In this document: piece after piece, positions 17,030 to 25,282 of the stretch
Layout: each line of letters opens with the position of its first letter
Position numbering within the stretch: position 1 is the stretch's first letter
Assembly (NCBI GenBank): GCA_018061945.1
Contig: JAGOTD010000001.1
Location: 87,050 to 151,049 of the forward strand
DNA length: 64,000 bases
Reading direction: 5' to 3'
DNA from: Candidatus Peribacteraceae bacterium
GTDB lineage: Bacteria; Patescibacteriota; Gracilibacteria; Peribacterales; Peribacteraceae
Made by a program: the position numbers and the translations under genes
Notes under the pieces: generated by a model
What the model saw: the letters and a program-made list of their open reading frames with translations, nothing else
Databases searched by the model: none
Told to the model about the DNA's origin: nothing

Positions 17030-17440
17030 ATGAACCCAAAAGACCAAGTCTGTAGAATGGAAGTAGACAATCTAGCACTCCCATGCTCAGACGAGACAGC
17101 GATGCGTGTACCCTATATTGTTATCCACAATAACGAAGACCCCGACGATATGTATTGTTTGCATACGGGGCGCAGTTGTAGCCACGAAAACCTTGCAGAG
17201 GAACTTCCTTTGTCGCCAACCAGCACAATCGTGGGCGGAGGACTTCTTTCGCTCGATCGTCATGGAGATACATGGAATATGACCATGGCGACAGGATCAT
17301 ATAAAGGCAGCATCCCTCCGTGGATGCAGGACCATTTTGCCATGCAGATCAAGCAGACGTTGGCACTGAAGGGTATGCAGGTTGATACAATTGAGACTGT
17401 AGCGTCAAACGGAAACATGAATCGCCATTGGTCGCGGTAG
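17030..17440 (+). CDS. Hypothetical protein, distantly Janus/Ocnus-like
   Basis: 136 residues. The central segment STIVGGGLLSLDRHGDTWNM, followed by ATGSYKGSIPPWMQDHFAMQ and a helix, resembles the Janus/Ocnus (PHPT1-like) fold, where GGG starts a strand and a Gly/Tyr loop follows. The catalytic His of phosphohistidine phosphatases is not clearly matched, so this is a weak suggestion. TACAAT at 17017-17022 lies 7 nt before the chosen ATG; an ATG 9 nt earlier overlaps that box and is rejected. Confidence 0.45.
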   Translation: MNPKDQVCRMEVDNLALPCSDETAMRVPYIVIHNNEDPDDMYCLHTGRSCSHENLAEELPLSPTSTIVGGGLLSLDRHGDTWNMTMATGSYKGSIPPWMQDHFAMQIKQTLALKGMQVDTIETVASNGNMNRHWSR

Positions 17441-17494
17441 GCGTGCTACTCATTCCCCGTAACCTTTTTTACATACAACGCGTATACTCATCAT

Positions 17495-17890
17495 ATGAAA
17501 AAATCTTTTCTCATCATCGTCGCAATTATTGTTGTACTGATCGCTGGTTTCTACGGGTTCAATGCGTACATCTATAACGAAAAGCAGGGCGATGGAACGG
17601 AAGTCACCTCGTATCGCGGTACGCTCACCGGCACGCAAGTCTGTCTGCCCCATGCCGATAGAGAAGGTCCGCAGACACTGGAATGTGCACTTGGCATGAA
17701 GACCGATGCCGGCGAGTACTATGCACTCGATTTCGGCACACTCTCTCAGGGAATGCCTCCTCTTACCGATGGCGACCGCTTCTCGGCAACTGGGCTCATT
17801 ACTCCCGTCGAAATGCTCAGTTCCGATCACTGGAAAAAGTACGACATAGAAGGAATTCTGTCGGTCACAGATGCGGTGCAGAAGTTGTAA
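17495..17890 (+). CDS. Membrane-anchored extracytoplasmic small protein
   Basis: 131 residues. One N-terminal membrane anchor (SFLIIVAIIVVLIAGFYGF, 4-22) is followed by a small beta-rich domain with two Cys (TQVCLPHADREGPQTLECAL) that could pair outside the membrane. DGDRFSATGLITPVEML looks like a strand pair of an OB-like barrel. The family is not recognised. TATACT at 17483-17488 lies 6 nt before the ATG. It converges with the next gene. Confidence 0.6.
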   Translation: MKKSFLIIVAIIVVLIAGFYGFNAYIYNEKQGDGTEVTSYRGTLTGTQVCLPHADREGPQTLECALGMKTDAGEYYALDFGTLSQGMPPLTDGDRFSATGLITPVEMLSSDHWKKYDIEGILSVTDAVQKL

Positions 17891-17891
17891 A

Positions 17892-18284
17892 TCATATCTT
17901 TATCCTTTCGAGTTTCCCTTTTCGTTTGACGATATTTTTGTAATCCCACTGAATGTCTTTGGATTTTTTGAGCCACCGCGCGAGATCTTTTATGTTGATC
18001 TGATCAACTGAAGTGTAGCGCGCATCTGCTGCTTTAAAACTCCCCTCCTTCTGCAATAACTCTTCATCAAACGATTGACCACTCCAAAATAATAACCGAA
18101 CGGAATCTTTCAATTTGCTGTAACCCACGACTGGATTTCCATCCAAAAACCAGACCGGATGCGCATGCCAAATCTTGTACTCCGCCTCTGGCAGATGACT
18201 GATAATTTCGTTGGCCAACAGATTGCAGATAGCAGCGTCTTCTTTAGAGAGAGCCTTGTTGTAGCTTTGAATATCTTTGTGCAT
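17892..18284 (-). CDS. DUF1801 (YdhG-like) family protein
   Basis: 130 residues: a helical start, then SHLPEAEYKIWHAHPVWFLD, GYSKLKDSVRLLFWSGQSFDE, and a basic C-terminus. This is the order of elements in DUF1801/YdhG proteins, a soluble family of unknown role. TATAAT (complement of 18292-18297) stands 7 nt upstream of the start. Confidence 0.65.
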   Translation of the reverse strand: MHKDIQSYNKALSKEDAAICNLLANEIISHLPEAEYKIWHAHPVWFLDGNPVVGYSKLKDSVRLLFWSGQSFDEELLQKEGSFKAADARYTSVDQINIKDLARWLKKSKDIQWDYKNIVKRKGKLERIKI

Positions 18285-18310
18285 AGAACGAATTATACCA
18301 TATGAGTACG

Positions 18311-18442
18311 CCCCTCACCCGGCCCTACGGGCCACCCTCTCCGAGCTTTAGCTGGGAGAGGGATATTCACAAATTTGTTATGTATTTTCCTTGAGCTCCC
18401 CTCTCGCTCGCGTAGCGAGGAGAGGGGTCGGGGGTGAGGGGC
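18311..18442 (-). repeat. Dispersed bipartite hairpin repeat, copy 2
   Basis: Reverse-complement orientation of the 3847-3992 copy: CCCCTCACCCGGCCCTACGG, hairpin CCCTCTCCGAGCTTTAGCTG plus GGAGAGGG, AT-rich spacer, then GAGCTCCCCTCTCGCTCGCG and TAGCGAGGAGAGGGGTCGGG. Stem cores differ from copy 1 but remain self-complementary. Confidence 0.75.
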
Positions 18443-18504
18443 GTATTACTCAGTCAACTCGTGAGTAGATTCAGAAGTTCCAAAAATGCTATACTTGGAC
18501 CTCT

Positions 18505-18948
18505 ATGAACATGTTCAAGTCTACAAAGGCGACGACGGTACAGGAATATCTTGATGCTCTTCCGGCCGAGCGCAGAGAGCCGATGGAATTTTTGCATGAG
18601 CTGATTCAAAAAACATCGCCGAAACTGAAAGCGCATTTTGCGTATAACATGCTGGGCTACGGTTCCTTTCCCTACAAAAATTACAAGAAAGAACAGATCG
18701 AATGGCCGGTGATTGCACTGGCCAGTCAAAAAAATTATATCAGTCTGTATGTCTGCGCTGTTGAGAATGGCAACTATATTGCCGAGATGCACAAGAAGGA
18801 GCTCGGAAAAGTAAGCGTGGGCAAAAGCTGTATCCGTTTTAAAAAATTGAGCGACGTAAATCTCGATGTCTTAAAAAAAGTAATCCAGGCCGCAGCGAAG
18901 AATCCGGGGCTAGAGGGGGTGAGGGCAACGGAAAAGAAGGGGGAGTAG
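18505..18948 (+). CDS. DUF1801 family protein with repeat-derived tail
   Basis: 147 residues. VQEYLDALPAERREPMEFLH, TSPKLKAHFAYNMLGYGSFP and GKSCIRFKKLSDVNLDVLKK are the usual landmarks of DUF1801. The last 15 or so residues (NPGLEGVRATEKKGE) are encoded by GGGGCTAGAGGGGGTGAGGG (18906-18925) and flanking bases, which match the dispersed repeat, so the natural C-terminus was probably replaced. TATACT (18490-18495) lies 9 nt before the ATG. Confidence 0.75.
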   Translation: MNMFKSTKATTVQEYLDALPAERREPMEFLHELIQKTSPKLKAHFAYNMLGYGSFPYKNYKKEQIEWPVIALASQKNYISLYVCAVENGNYIAEMHKKELGKVSVGKSCIRFKKLSDVNLDVLKKVIQAAAKNPGLEGVRATEKKGE

Positions 18949-18960
18949 ATTTCCTAATAT

Positions 18961-19024
18961 GAAATAAGCTATTGTCTTATTTCAATTTAAGGTATAATAT
19001 TGAAATAAGACTTCCCCTTATTTC
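18961..19024 (+). promoter_or_regulatory. Double palindromic operator around the fic promoter
   Basis: GAAATAAG-N7-CTTATTTC occurs twice, at 18961-18983 and 19002-19024, identical in half-sites and spacing. A TATAAT (18993-18998) lies between them, and the second palindrome ends at the base before the ATG at 19025. Binding of a dimer to either site would block the promoter or start region. Confidence 0.75.
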
Positions 19025-20149
19025 ATGCCTAAACTTAATACTGGTGTCTGGCGGCAAGGAAATGAATATAAATATTTTCTACCTGAGCAGATTAATAAGA
19101 CGTTCAGCTGGCATGATCGCAGAATTGATTTACTTCTTTCAGAGGCAAACCGTTGGCTAGGAGAGCTAAATGCCTATTCTACCATTGTACCAAATGTTGA
19201 CTTTTTTATTCAAATGCACGTTATTAAAGAAGCAACAGAGTCGAGCAAAATCGAGGGGACAAAGGCTGACGTTACAGATGCCGTGCTTCCGGAGCAAGAA
19301 GTGGCAATAGAAAAAAGAGATGACTGGATGGAAGTCCAGCGATATATCGAGGCCATGAATTTTTCTATCGAAGAACTCAAGCGCATTCCTTTAAGCATGC
19401 GACTTATGAAAGAAGCCCATAAAATTCTTCTTGCGAATGTTCGTGGCGAGCAGAAGCAGCCGGGAGAAATACGAAAAAGCCAAAACTGGATAAGAGGCAC
19501 GAGTCCAAAAGATGCGGTTTTTGTTCCGCCGAGCCATGAACATGTGCCCGAATTACTGGATGATTTACAGAAGTTTTGGCACAATAAAGAATTAGCTCTG
19601 CCGGCACTTATTAAAATTGCGCTTGGACATTACCAATTTGAAACCATCCATCCATTTCTCGATGGCAATGGCCGCATCGGTCGCCTACTCATTACTTTGC
19701 AATTGGTGGAGGCGGGCTTACTACAAAGACCAACATTGTATCTTTCTGAATTTTTTGAAAAGCGTCGTGCCCTCTATGAAGATGGGTTGATGCTGGTCCG
19801 CGAGAAAGGCGATTTCGATCGCTGGTTGCTGTTTTTTTTGGAAGGAGTGGTCACAACAGCTAAAAACGGTGTTGAGACATTTAGAAAAATTATGGCACTT
19901 CGAGCAAGGTACGATGAGACGATACTCGCACTTGGGAGCCGCGCTCAATATGGCAATAAGTTACTTCAGCATCTGTTCGGTTCACCTATTACCGATGTAA
20001 AGAGGGCAGCTGATGCATGCGAAATTTCGTTTAATACCGCGAACACTCTCCTGCTTTTACTTGTAGATAAAGGTGTTTTAAAAGAGATGACAGGCTCATC
20101 AAGAAATAGACTGTTTTCTTTGCATAAATATCTTGAATTGTTCAAATAA
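19025..20149 (+). CDS. Fic-domain protein with C-terminal winged helix
   Basis: 374 residues. The AMPylation loop HPFLDGNGRIGR is complete at 209-220, with H209 catalytic. An N-terminal inhibitory-type motif SSKIEGT (73-79, E77) suggests a self-inhibited class II Fic. The C-terminal 60 residues (ITDVKRAADACEISFNTANT and VLKEMTGSSRNRLFSLHKYL) form a wHTH. Fic proteins transfer AMP or related groups to target proteins. With the wHTH and the double operator directly upstream, autoregulation is likely. It is more AT-rich than the genes before it. Confidence 0.9.
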   Translation: MPKLNTGVWRQGNEYKYFLPEQINKTFSWHDRRIDLLLSEANRWLGELNAYSTIVPNVDFFIQMHVIKEATESSKIEGTKADVTDAVLPEQEVAIEKRDDWMEVQRYIEAMNFSIEELKRIPLSMRLMKEAHKILLANVRGEQKQPGEIRKSQNWIRGTSPKDAVFVPPSHEHVPELLDDLQKFWHNKELALPALIKIALGHYQFETIHPFLDGNGRIGRLLITLQLVEAGLLQRPTLYLSEFFEKRRALYEDGLMLVREKGDFDRWLLFFLEGVVTTAKNGVETFRKIMALRARYDETILALGSRAQYGNKLLQHLFGSPITDVKRAADACEISFNTANTLLLLLVDKGVLKEMTGSSRNRLFSLHKYLELFK

Positions 20150-20201
20150 GAAATAAAAGTCCTTTGTGACCAAGATTCGTCATTATCATTTGAGCAATTA
20201 T

Positions 20202-20639
20202 TCATCCAATCTTCTCCGCCAGCTCCACGATAATCCCCTCCGGCCCACGCATGTAGCACAACTTATAGAGGTTTTCGTAGTTACAGATCTCCCCCATCAG
20301 CGTGGCGCCTTTCTCTTTCATCTTCGCAACGAGTCCTTCGACATCGTCCACAGCAAAGCAGATGTGCCGCATGCCATGAGTATTTGCCAGCGACGGCTGG
20401 ATGCCTTTTTCATCGACTGGCTTGTAGTATTTTACCAGCTCTATCATCGCCTCGCCGCCCGGGATGCGCATCATCACTATCCTATCTTTCACGTCTTTCA
20501 GCCCAATAACCTTTTCCACCAGCTCGCCCTCCATATCCATTTCGCCCATCACTTCCATTCCCAGTTCCAGAAAAAATTCTTTCGCGGCTACGAGATCTTC
20601 TACGTTGATGCCGACGTGGTCGATGCGGTGGAGTTTTAT
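20202..20639 (-). CDS. Glyoxalase/VOC-family protein, apparently AUA-initiated
   Basis: About 145 residues if read from 20639. The first strand HRIDHVGINVEDLVAAKEFF, with the metal-ligand-type His, lies upstream of the first ATG (20558), so that ATG would cut the fold. In frame back to the nearest stop there is no ATG, GTG or TTG; an ATA at 20637-20639 is where the family start belongs. A TACCTT box stands 6 nt before it, the spacing seen at other leaderless genes here. Second-half motifs are HGMRHICFAVDDVEGL and GPEGIIVELAE. The substrate is unknown. Confidence 0.7.
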   Translation of the reverse strand: MKLHRIDHVGINVEDLVAAKEFFLELGMEVMGEMDMEGELVEKVIGLKDVKDRIVMMRIPGGEAMIELVKYYKPVDEKGIQPSLANTHGMRHICFAVDDVEGLVAKMKEKGATLMGEICNYENLYKLCYMRGPEGIIVELAEKIG

Positions 20640-20698
20640 GGTTGTAAGGTAGCAGAAAAATACTATGACAGTTTATACTACTCAAATCAGAAAATCTC

Positions 20699-20986
20699 TC
20701 ACTTTCGATTCTTCCAAGTGTAGATACAATCCGGATTAGATTTATCGCCGGATGCAAGACATTTGTAATTACCTTGTCCAAGAAAATCTTTCGCATGAAG
20801 ACAGCACACTTTACGGATACCATCCGCAAACGTTGTGATTTCAGCGATAACAGGACTGAGTAATGCTTCTGCATGTTTTAATTTACCGTCTTCAGCTGAT
20901 TGCGCGATACCCGTACATTCTACGTGCTGGAGTAATCCCGTTCCTGCCGGTATTTCGTGAGAAGAAAGTGGAATAGGATTTTGCAT
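20699..20986 (-). CDS. Small cysteine-containing hypothetical protein
   Basis: 95 residues with five Cys (HVECTG, KVCCLHAKD, YKCLASGD, PDCIYTW) and no membrane segment. The Cys spacing could serve metal binding or disulfides. The family is not recognised. It has a good promoter: TTGACA, 16 nt, TATAAT, then 7 nt to the ATG, read on the minus strand from 21021 down to 20994. Confidence 0.55.
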   Translation of the reverse strand: MQNPIPLSSHEIPAGTGLLQHVECTGIAQSAEDGKLKHAEALLSPVIAEITTFADGIRKVCCLHAKDFLGQGNYKCLASGDKSNPDCIYTWKNRK

Positions 20987-20993
20987 ACAATAT

Positions 20994-21046
20994 ATTATAA
21001 TAAATAATTGACTTTTGTCAATATTTACTGATAATAACTGTCCTTT
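20994..21046. promoter_or_regulatory. Divergent promoter region with shared palindrome
   Basis: ATTGACTTTTGTCAAT (21007-21022) is a perfect inverted repeat whose two halves supply the -35 boxes of both directions. On the minus strand TTGACA pairs with TATAAT at 20994-20999 (complement), spacer 16. On the plus strand TTGACT (21008) pairs with a weaker ATAATA-type box at about 21031. A factor bound to the palindrome would control both genes. Confidence 0.55.
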
Positions 21047-22543
21047 ATGCCTGAACGTAAACTTGCTCCAGATGAGGCAGATTACATTCGCTCCTATGTA
21101 CAGGAAGGAATTGATGCAGGCGAAACAGAAAAGCAGATATGCAGTCGACGACAGGAACTATTTGATTTATTCGAAGGCACAATCAGTATTGGTCAAATTC
21201 GGGCAACAACAGCTTGGATAAAAATACGAGCGAAAAAAAATCTGAATAGTGCAAAAATAGCCAAAGAGGATAAGCAAGATGGAGTCAGTGACGACATAGA
21301 TTTTGACAATATTACTGGCCAAGATCGAACAGAAATACGAGGTGAAGATATGGACTATAATACTCTGACTAAGATTAAGTGGCGTGAAAAAATGTCAGTA
21401 TTTATTGATAAAAATTTTCCAAAAGAAGGCAGAGAGAAAATGCGCGTCCTTTGCCTTCCGGGTAAAGAATGTCTTGAGATTCCGATGTATTTGTCGTTAG
21501 GTTTTGACCCTAAAAATATCATTGGCGTTGAAGGTGGTAAAAAAGAAACAAGAAGCATATTTGAGCAAAATGCAATAAGGCTAGGGATTGATTATAGACT
21601 CGGAAAGCTCGAGGATCTTTTACAGTCCGATCCAAATGCCTACGATGTTGTCAGCTTAGATTTTCATGGCTATTTCCATGATAAACATATGGATATTTTA
21701 GAGAATGTTCTACTTGCAAAGAAGGCGGTGATTATGATGAATTCTATGAAGTCCCGAGAGAATGAACAAACAAAAATTGAACTCCAGACTAAATATTTGC
21801 TTATGCACGATAAATTTGGTTTACAAAATAAACATTGGAATGAAAAAAAAGCTATTATCGATCAATTAGAAAACGGTGAAATGGATGCACCGGACTTGTC
21901 TGAGGCAAGAAATTCCATTCTCGCACAAATTATTTGTGTTGCTATTGGATCGAGCCGTAGAGAAAATTTGCGTTCGAAAGAAGATTTTGATTATTGGTCC
22001 GATGCAGGGTTGACTGCTACTTCCGATCTAGCAACTGAGATCCAAGAATTGATTCTACGAAGTGGTGTATCTTCTGAAAGAAGATCTGAAATATTTGCAC
22101 AACAACTAAGGATGTTACATGCTTCTGGCATTGGAAATAGACATAGACCTATAAAACTTGAACAGTATTATTATACTAGTGATACAGGCTCTCCCTTCAT
22201 CTCAGAATTTATAACCCTCGAAAGACCAGAAAAGGAATATCATGCAGCGCGTTACACAATAAAATTTTTGTCAGAATGTGTATTGCATCGTATTAGCATG
22301 TTAAAAGCAGGAGATACAAGTAAATGTAAATTTATTATTCGAGATAAAAATTTATTTCAAGTGGAAAGACCAGCGGGCTTTAGGACTAGTGATTCAATTA
22401 ATTATATCGTGAGAGATAAAACTGTTTCGAGTATAGAAGTAAGAACGCTACTAAGAGATATGAATACACAATGGGAGATTTATAATAATCAAATATGGAT
22501 AGAAGAAATGGATATCCGTAAGTCTTTGGATGAAAATTACTAA
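21047..22543 (+). CDS. Methyltransferase-like protein of unknown family
   Basis: 498 residues, AT-rich. The N-terminal 60 residues look like a small HTH-type domain (KLAPDEADYIRSYVQEGID). A Rossmann-like core follows at about 135-235: MRVLCLPGKECLEIPMYLS, NIIGVEGGKKETRSIFEQNA, DYRLGKLEDLLQ, YDVVSLDFHGYF. Its layout resembles class I SAM-dependent methyltransferases, with an acidic residue at the end of strand 2 (GVEGG). The C-terminal half is not recognised. It may come from a mobile element. It is transcribed divergently from the Cys-containing small protein. Confidence 0.5.
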   Translation: MPERKLAPDEADYIRSYVQEGIDAGETEKQICSRRQELFDLFEGTISIGQIRATTAWIKIRAKKNLNSAKIAKEDKQDGVSDDIDFDNITGQDRTEIRGEDMDYNTLTKIKWREKMSVFIDKNFPKEGREKMRVLCLPGKECLEIPMYLSLGFDPKNIIGVEGGKKETRSIFEQNAIRLGIDYRLGKLEDLLQSDPNAYDVVSLDFHGYFHDKHMDILENVLLAKKAVIMMNSMKSRENEQTKIELQTKYLLMHDKFGLQNKHWNEKKAIIDQLENGEMDAPDLSEARNSILAQIICVAIGSSRRENLRSKEDFDYWSDAGLTATSDLATEIQELILRSGVSSERRSEIFAQQLRMLHASGIGNRHRPIKLEQYYYTSDTGSPFISEFITLERPEKEYHAARYTIKFLSECVLHRISMLKAGDTSKCKFIIRDKNLFQVERPAGFRTSDSINYIVRDKTVSSIEVRTLLRDMNTQWEIYNNQIWIEEMDIRKSLDENY

Positions 22544-22662
22544 TTTTTCGCTTATTTAAAACTAACATTTATAGCAAAACTAAAAGAGCTTTTTTGCCCA
22601 TCCTACAACATATCAATTATCCACTATTCCTCCTACTTAGCTTAACCAATAACCCCCTACTT

Positions 22663-22749
22663 TTACTCCCGCAAAACCCTCCCCATCGCCTTACCCTTTG
22701 CCAATTCATCGATCAGCTTATCCAAAATCGATTCGAACCTTTCGCGCAA
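22663..22749 (-). pseudogene. C-terminal remnant of a DUF2200 gene
   Basis: In frame after the stop at 22750-22752, the minus strand encodes RFESILDKLIDELAKGKAMG and RVLRE, then TAA. This closely parallels the C-terminus of the intact DUF2200 protein at 23681-24034 ([20 protein letters not shown]). Everything N-terminal is missing. Confidence 0.6.
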
Positions 22750-23220
22750 TCATCTCTCGCACGTAAACCCAAACCATTTCTGCAAACGCGCGTTGAGGCG
22801 GGCGAGGGCGTTATTTTCTTTCGAGAACCACTTGAAGACGCGTCCACAGGTACGAATCTCCAGCGGACTTTTCTTCGGTACAGATGGCGCCGAAGAAGAT
22901 ATTGCAGGCGGAGGAGTCATGTTTTCCTCTGCTATTGCAACACTGGGGAAGCTGGAGCTGGAAGAAGAAAGAGAGGACGAAGAAGAAGTCGAAGGCAACG
23001 GGTATCCCCACATGTCCAGGTTATTCTGCCGACGAAGCTCAAGCACGAAGCTGGATACCCCGCCTCCGCCACCGCAACAGCCATCTTCGCTACCTCAGCG
23101 CGATTCACATGTGCATCCGAGCGGCAGTATTTTTTCCATCGTCACCTGAGACGATGCCAAGTTTTGTTCCTGTAGCAATGGCGTTGGCATAGAAATAAGA
23201 TAACCCTGTGAACTCAAACA
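22750..23220 (-). pseudogene. Frameshifted remnant of an SLH-domain surface protein
   Basis: Three frames read in turn on the minus strand give an SLH unit and tail: FYANAIATGTKLGIVSGDDG (frame 1, ending at a TGA), NRAEVAKMAVAVAEAGYP (frame 2), and a Ser-rich linker plus a C-terminal segment NALARLNARLQKWFGFTCER (frame 3, stop at 22750). GIVSG and NRAEVAKM are classic SLH motifs. At least two frameshifts and loss of the 5' part are needed, so the gene is dead. No intact paralogue with this tail is in the window. Confidence 0.6.
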
Positions 23221-23232
23221 ATCACTCATCAT

Positions 23233-23646
23233 TCACACTTGAACCGCCGGATACGACTCGGTATATCGCTCGCCTTGTACGCCTTCGTACACCACGGTTC
23301 GTGCCGCAAAGTCCACTTCGTATCGCACCACTCCCGCTTTCCATGCAGCTTCCAGAAATTGTGGAAAGGTAGTCTGGCCAGTCTGATCCGCGCGCAGGCA
23401 CGTGATCAATGCCGCTTCATCGAACGCTGGCACATCGGCCATGCCTGTAAGAAGTGGTACACCCTGCAAGACAACCGGCCCATGTTCTGTTTCATAGACA
23501 CTCTGAGCAGACGGCAGTGACCAAACATTTCGTCTCACTCCGGCTACGCGCAATACTTCGGCCAAGACAGGGAAACCCCCGACTTGCGGTCGAATGGCCA
23601 TAGCATGCTTGAAAGCTGCCTGCAGATTGTCTGTTGCTGTACTCAT
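23233..23646 (-). CDS. DUF1398 family protein
   Basis: 137 residues. The family pattern is complete: VGGFPVLAEVLRVAGVRRNV, LPSAQSVYETEHGPVVLQG, CLRADQTGQTTFPQFLEAAW, GVVRYEVDFAARTVVYEG and GERYTESYPAVQV. These are soluble proteins without a known reaction. A longer reading frame reaches 23733, but that extension overlaps the DUF2200 gene and lacks family similarity, so the internal ATG at 23646 is used. Confidence 0.8.
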   Translation of the reverse strand: MSTATDNLQAAFKHAMAIRPQVGGFPVLAEVLRVAGVRRNVWSLPSAQSVYETEHGPVVLQGVPLLTGMADVPAFDEAALITCLRADQTGQTTFPQFLEAAWKAGVVRYEVDFAARTVVYEGVQGERYTESYPAVQV

Positions 23647-23680
23647 ACTAAAAGAAAAAGAGATAATGACTCGCCTTGAT

Positions 23681-24034
23681 TCACTCACTGCGCAAGATTT
23701 TCTCCATCGCTCTGCCTTTTGCCAGCTCATCAACCAGCTTATCTAGGTAGCGGACTTCTCGCATGAGCGGGTCTTCGATATTTTCGATGCGCACACCGCA
23801 GATGACGCCCGTGATTTTCTTTCGTGCCGGATTGAGCTTTGGAGCTTGCTCAAAGAAGGCTTCAAAATTCGTCTGCTTTTCGATCTGGCCCTCCAGTCCT
23901 TTCTGCGTATAGCCTGTGAGCCAACGAATGACTTCGTCGACTTCTGCTTTCGTGCGGCCTTTTTTCTCTGCCTTTGCAATATACATCGGATACACCCGCG
24001 CAAAAATCATAGTGTAGATGCGGTGTTTTGGCAT
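23681..24034 (-). CDS. DUF2200 family protein
   Basis: 117 residues, whole-length match by eye to DUF2200: [20 protein letters not shown] at the start, [18 protein letters not shown] in the middle, [20 protein letters not shown] and a helical end. It is a small soluble protein of unknown role. It is followed 34 nt later by the DUF1398 gene on the same strand, so the two are likely an operon. A decayed second copy of its C-terminus lies about 1 kb downstream. Confidence 0.8.
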   Translation of the reverse strand: MPKHRIYTMIFARVYPMYIAKAEKKGRTKAEVDEVIRWLTGYTQKGLEGQIEKQTNFEAFFEQAPKLNPARKKITGVICGVRIENIEDPLMREVRYLDKLVDELAKGRAMEKILRSE

Positions 24035-24409
24035 GATACTTTGTTGTGAAGATTTTCTTTATTGTAGCAGATAAGGGTCAAATTATTTTCCTGGCGTTGA
24101 GTGAATGTACGATGAATGGCTCAGCTGAACTACAACCACTCTAACAAGGCAGTGTAGCAGAATGCTGAAACGAGGACCTGATACCACTTCGCGTTTAAAA
24201 CATTGCTAATGTTACATGCATTCTGACGATCATTCTTGGGTTGAGCAAACGCTTCGCGGTACGAGAGGAGGAAGTATTCGTTCTCGGGAATAGTTGCCTT
24301 TTAATTGCAACTTCGTATGACATGATTCAGGCAGACCAATGATGGACCAAGAGATAAGGCCTGTCTTTTTCGGTAAGTGATATGGAGAGTTGTGTTCAAT
24401 TACACTAAA
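24035..24409. other. Intergenic region without recognisable gene
   Basis: About 375 nt between divergent genes. I see no open frame with family features, no tRNA and no repeat shared with the rest of the window. A TACACT box at 24401-24406 directly precedes the next gene. Confidence 0.5.
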
Positions 24410-25039
24410 ATGTCTCTACGCATTTCCCCTTTACTGCTTATGGAGGAAGCTTTCGTTGAATTTTTTTCAGAACACAAGCGCATCTTTCTTACGCTCCACT
24501 TACTTGGGGTATCCGTAGGTATGGGAGGCGCCACAATTACCGACCTGCTCTTTTTTAACTTCTTGCGGGATTTTAAGATTTCACACAAAGAAGCGCATGT
24601 CATGAGAATTCTCTCAAATGTAATTATGACTGCACTGGGCATCCTCTACCTTTCTGGCATTGCCCTTTTTCAATCTGACCCGCAAGCGTTTATGCAGTCA
24701 TCTGCCTTCCTTTCGAAGGCATTCATACTTGTCATACTCACAATCAACGGAATAATCATGCACAAGTTTATTGCGCCTCACATGGTGGAATTTTCGTTTC
24801 TACGCCGCTCCAGTCATGCACATCGCGCAATGCACAAAATGCGTGCGATTGCGTTTGCGATGGGTGCCGTTTCTTTCACGTCGTGGTACTCCATATTTTT
24901 CATTGCGATGCTGAAGTCGTATCTGCCATCCTCATTCACCCTATTGCCTATTATCGGAAGCTACGTATTCATCCTGCTTTCAGCGGTACTGGTAAGCCAG
25001 GTATTGCATCGGCATATTCATAAAAAGAGTCGGACGTAA
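24410..25039 (+). CDS. Multi-helix membrane protein (unrecognised)
   Basis: 209 residues with about five membrane helices. The first contains IFLTLHLLGVSVGMGGATIT, and later ones have MRILSNVIMTALGILYLSGI and AIAFAMGAVSFTSWYSIFFI. His residues at helix ends (LHLLG, IIMHKFIAPHM, HAHRAMHKM) could bind heme or metal, as in small cytochrome-like membrane proteins, but this is speculation. In-frame starts exist at 24377 and further in; I chose the ATG just after TACACT. Confidence 0.55.
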   Translation: MSLRISPLLLMEEAFVEFFSEHKRIFLTLHLLGVSVGMGGATITDLLFFNFLRDFKISHKEAHVMRILSNVIMTALGILYLSGIALFQSDPQAFMQSSAFLSKAFILVILTINGIIMHKFIAPHMVEFSFLRRSSHAHRAMHKMRAIAFAMGAVSFTSWYSIFFIAMLKSYLPSSFTLLPIIGSYVFILLSAVLVSQVLHRHIHKKSRT

Positions 25040-25282
25040 CCTAAACCGGAAGCTACGAAAAATTCTATTGAGGTTTTTTTTGCGTACATAAAGTGCAACG
25101 CGCCTCTCATCACTGTACAAAGCTAGAACTGAAATGAACGAGGCTTGGCAAAGACTTGAAACTGCCTTTTCTTTGCCGCACAAAGCCATAGCTTGATTGT
25201 TCTCCGATCCCGTTTTTCAATAAATGACACAAACGGTGTGCTGGAATAATCTTCTATCCACTGCACACTTCATGTATCTGTA

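Noticed and set aside
22573..22598. GCAAAA ... TTTTTTGC after the methyltransferase-like gene as a terminator
   Set aside because: Stem is short and AT-only; not convincing without expression data.
22728..22742. GATTCGAACC, identical to the tRNA T-loop core, as a possible tRNA fragment or att site
   Set aside because: No T-stem or acceptor pairing around it, and it is explained as antisense of the DUF2200 remnant (RFESI codons).
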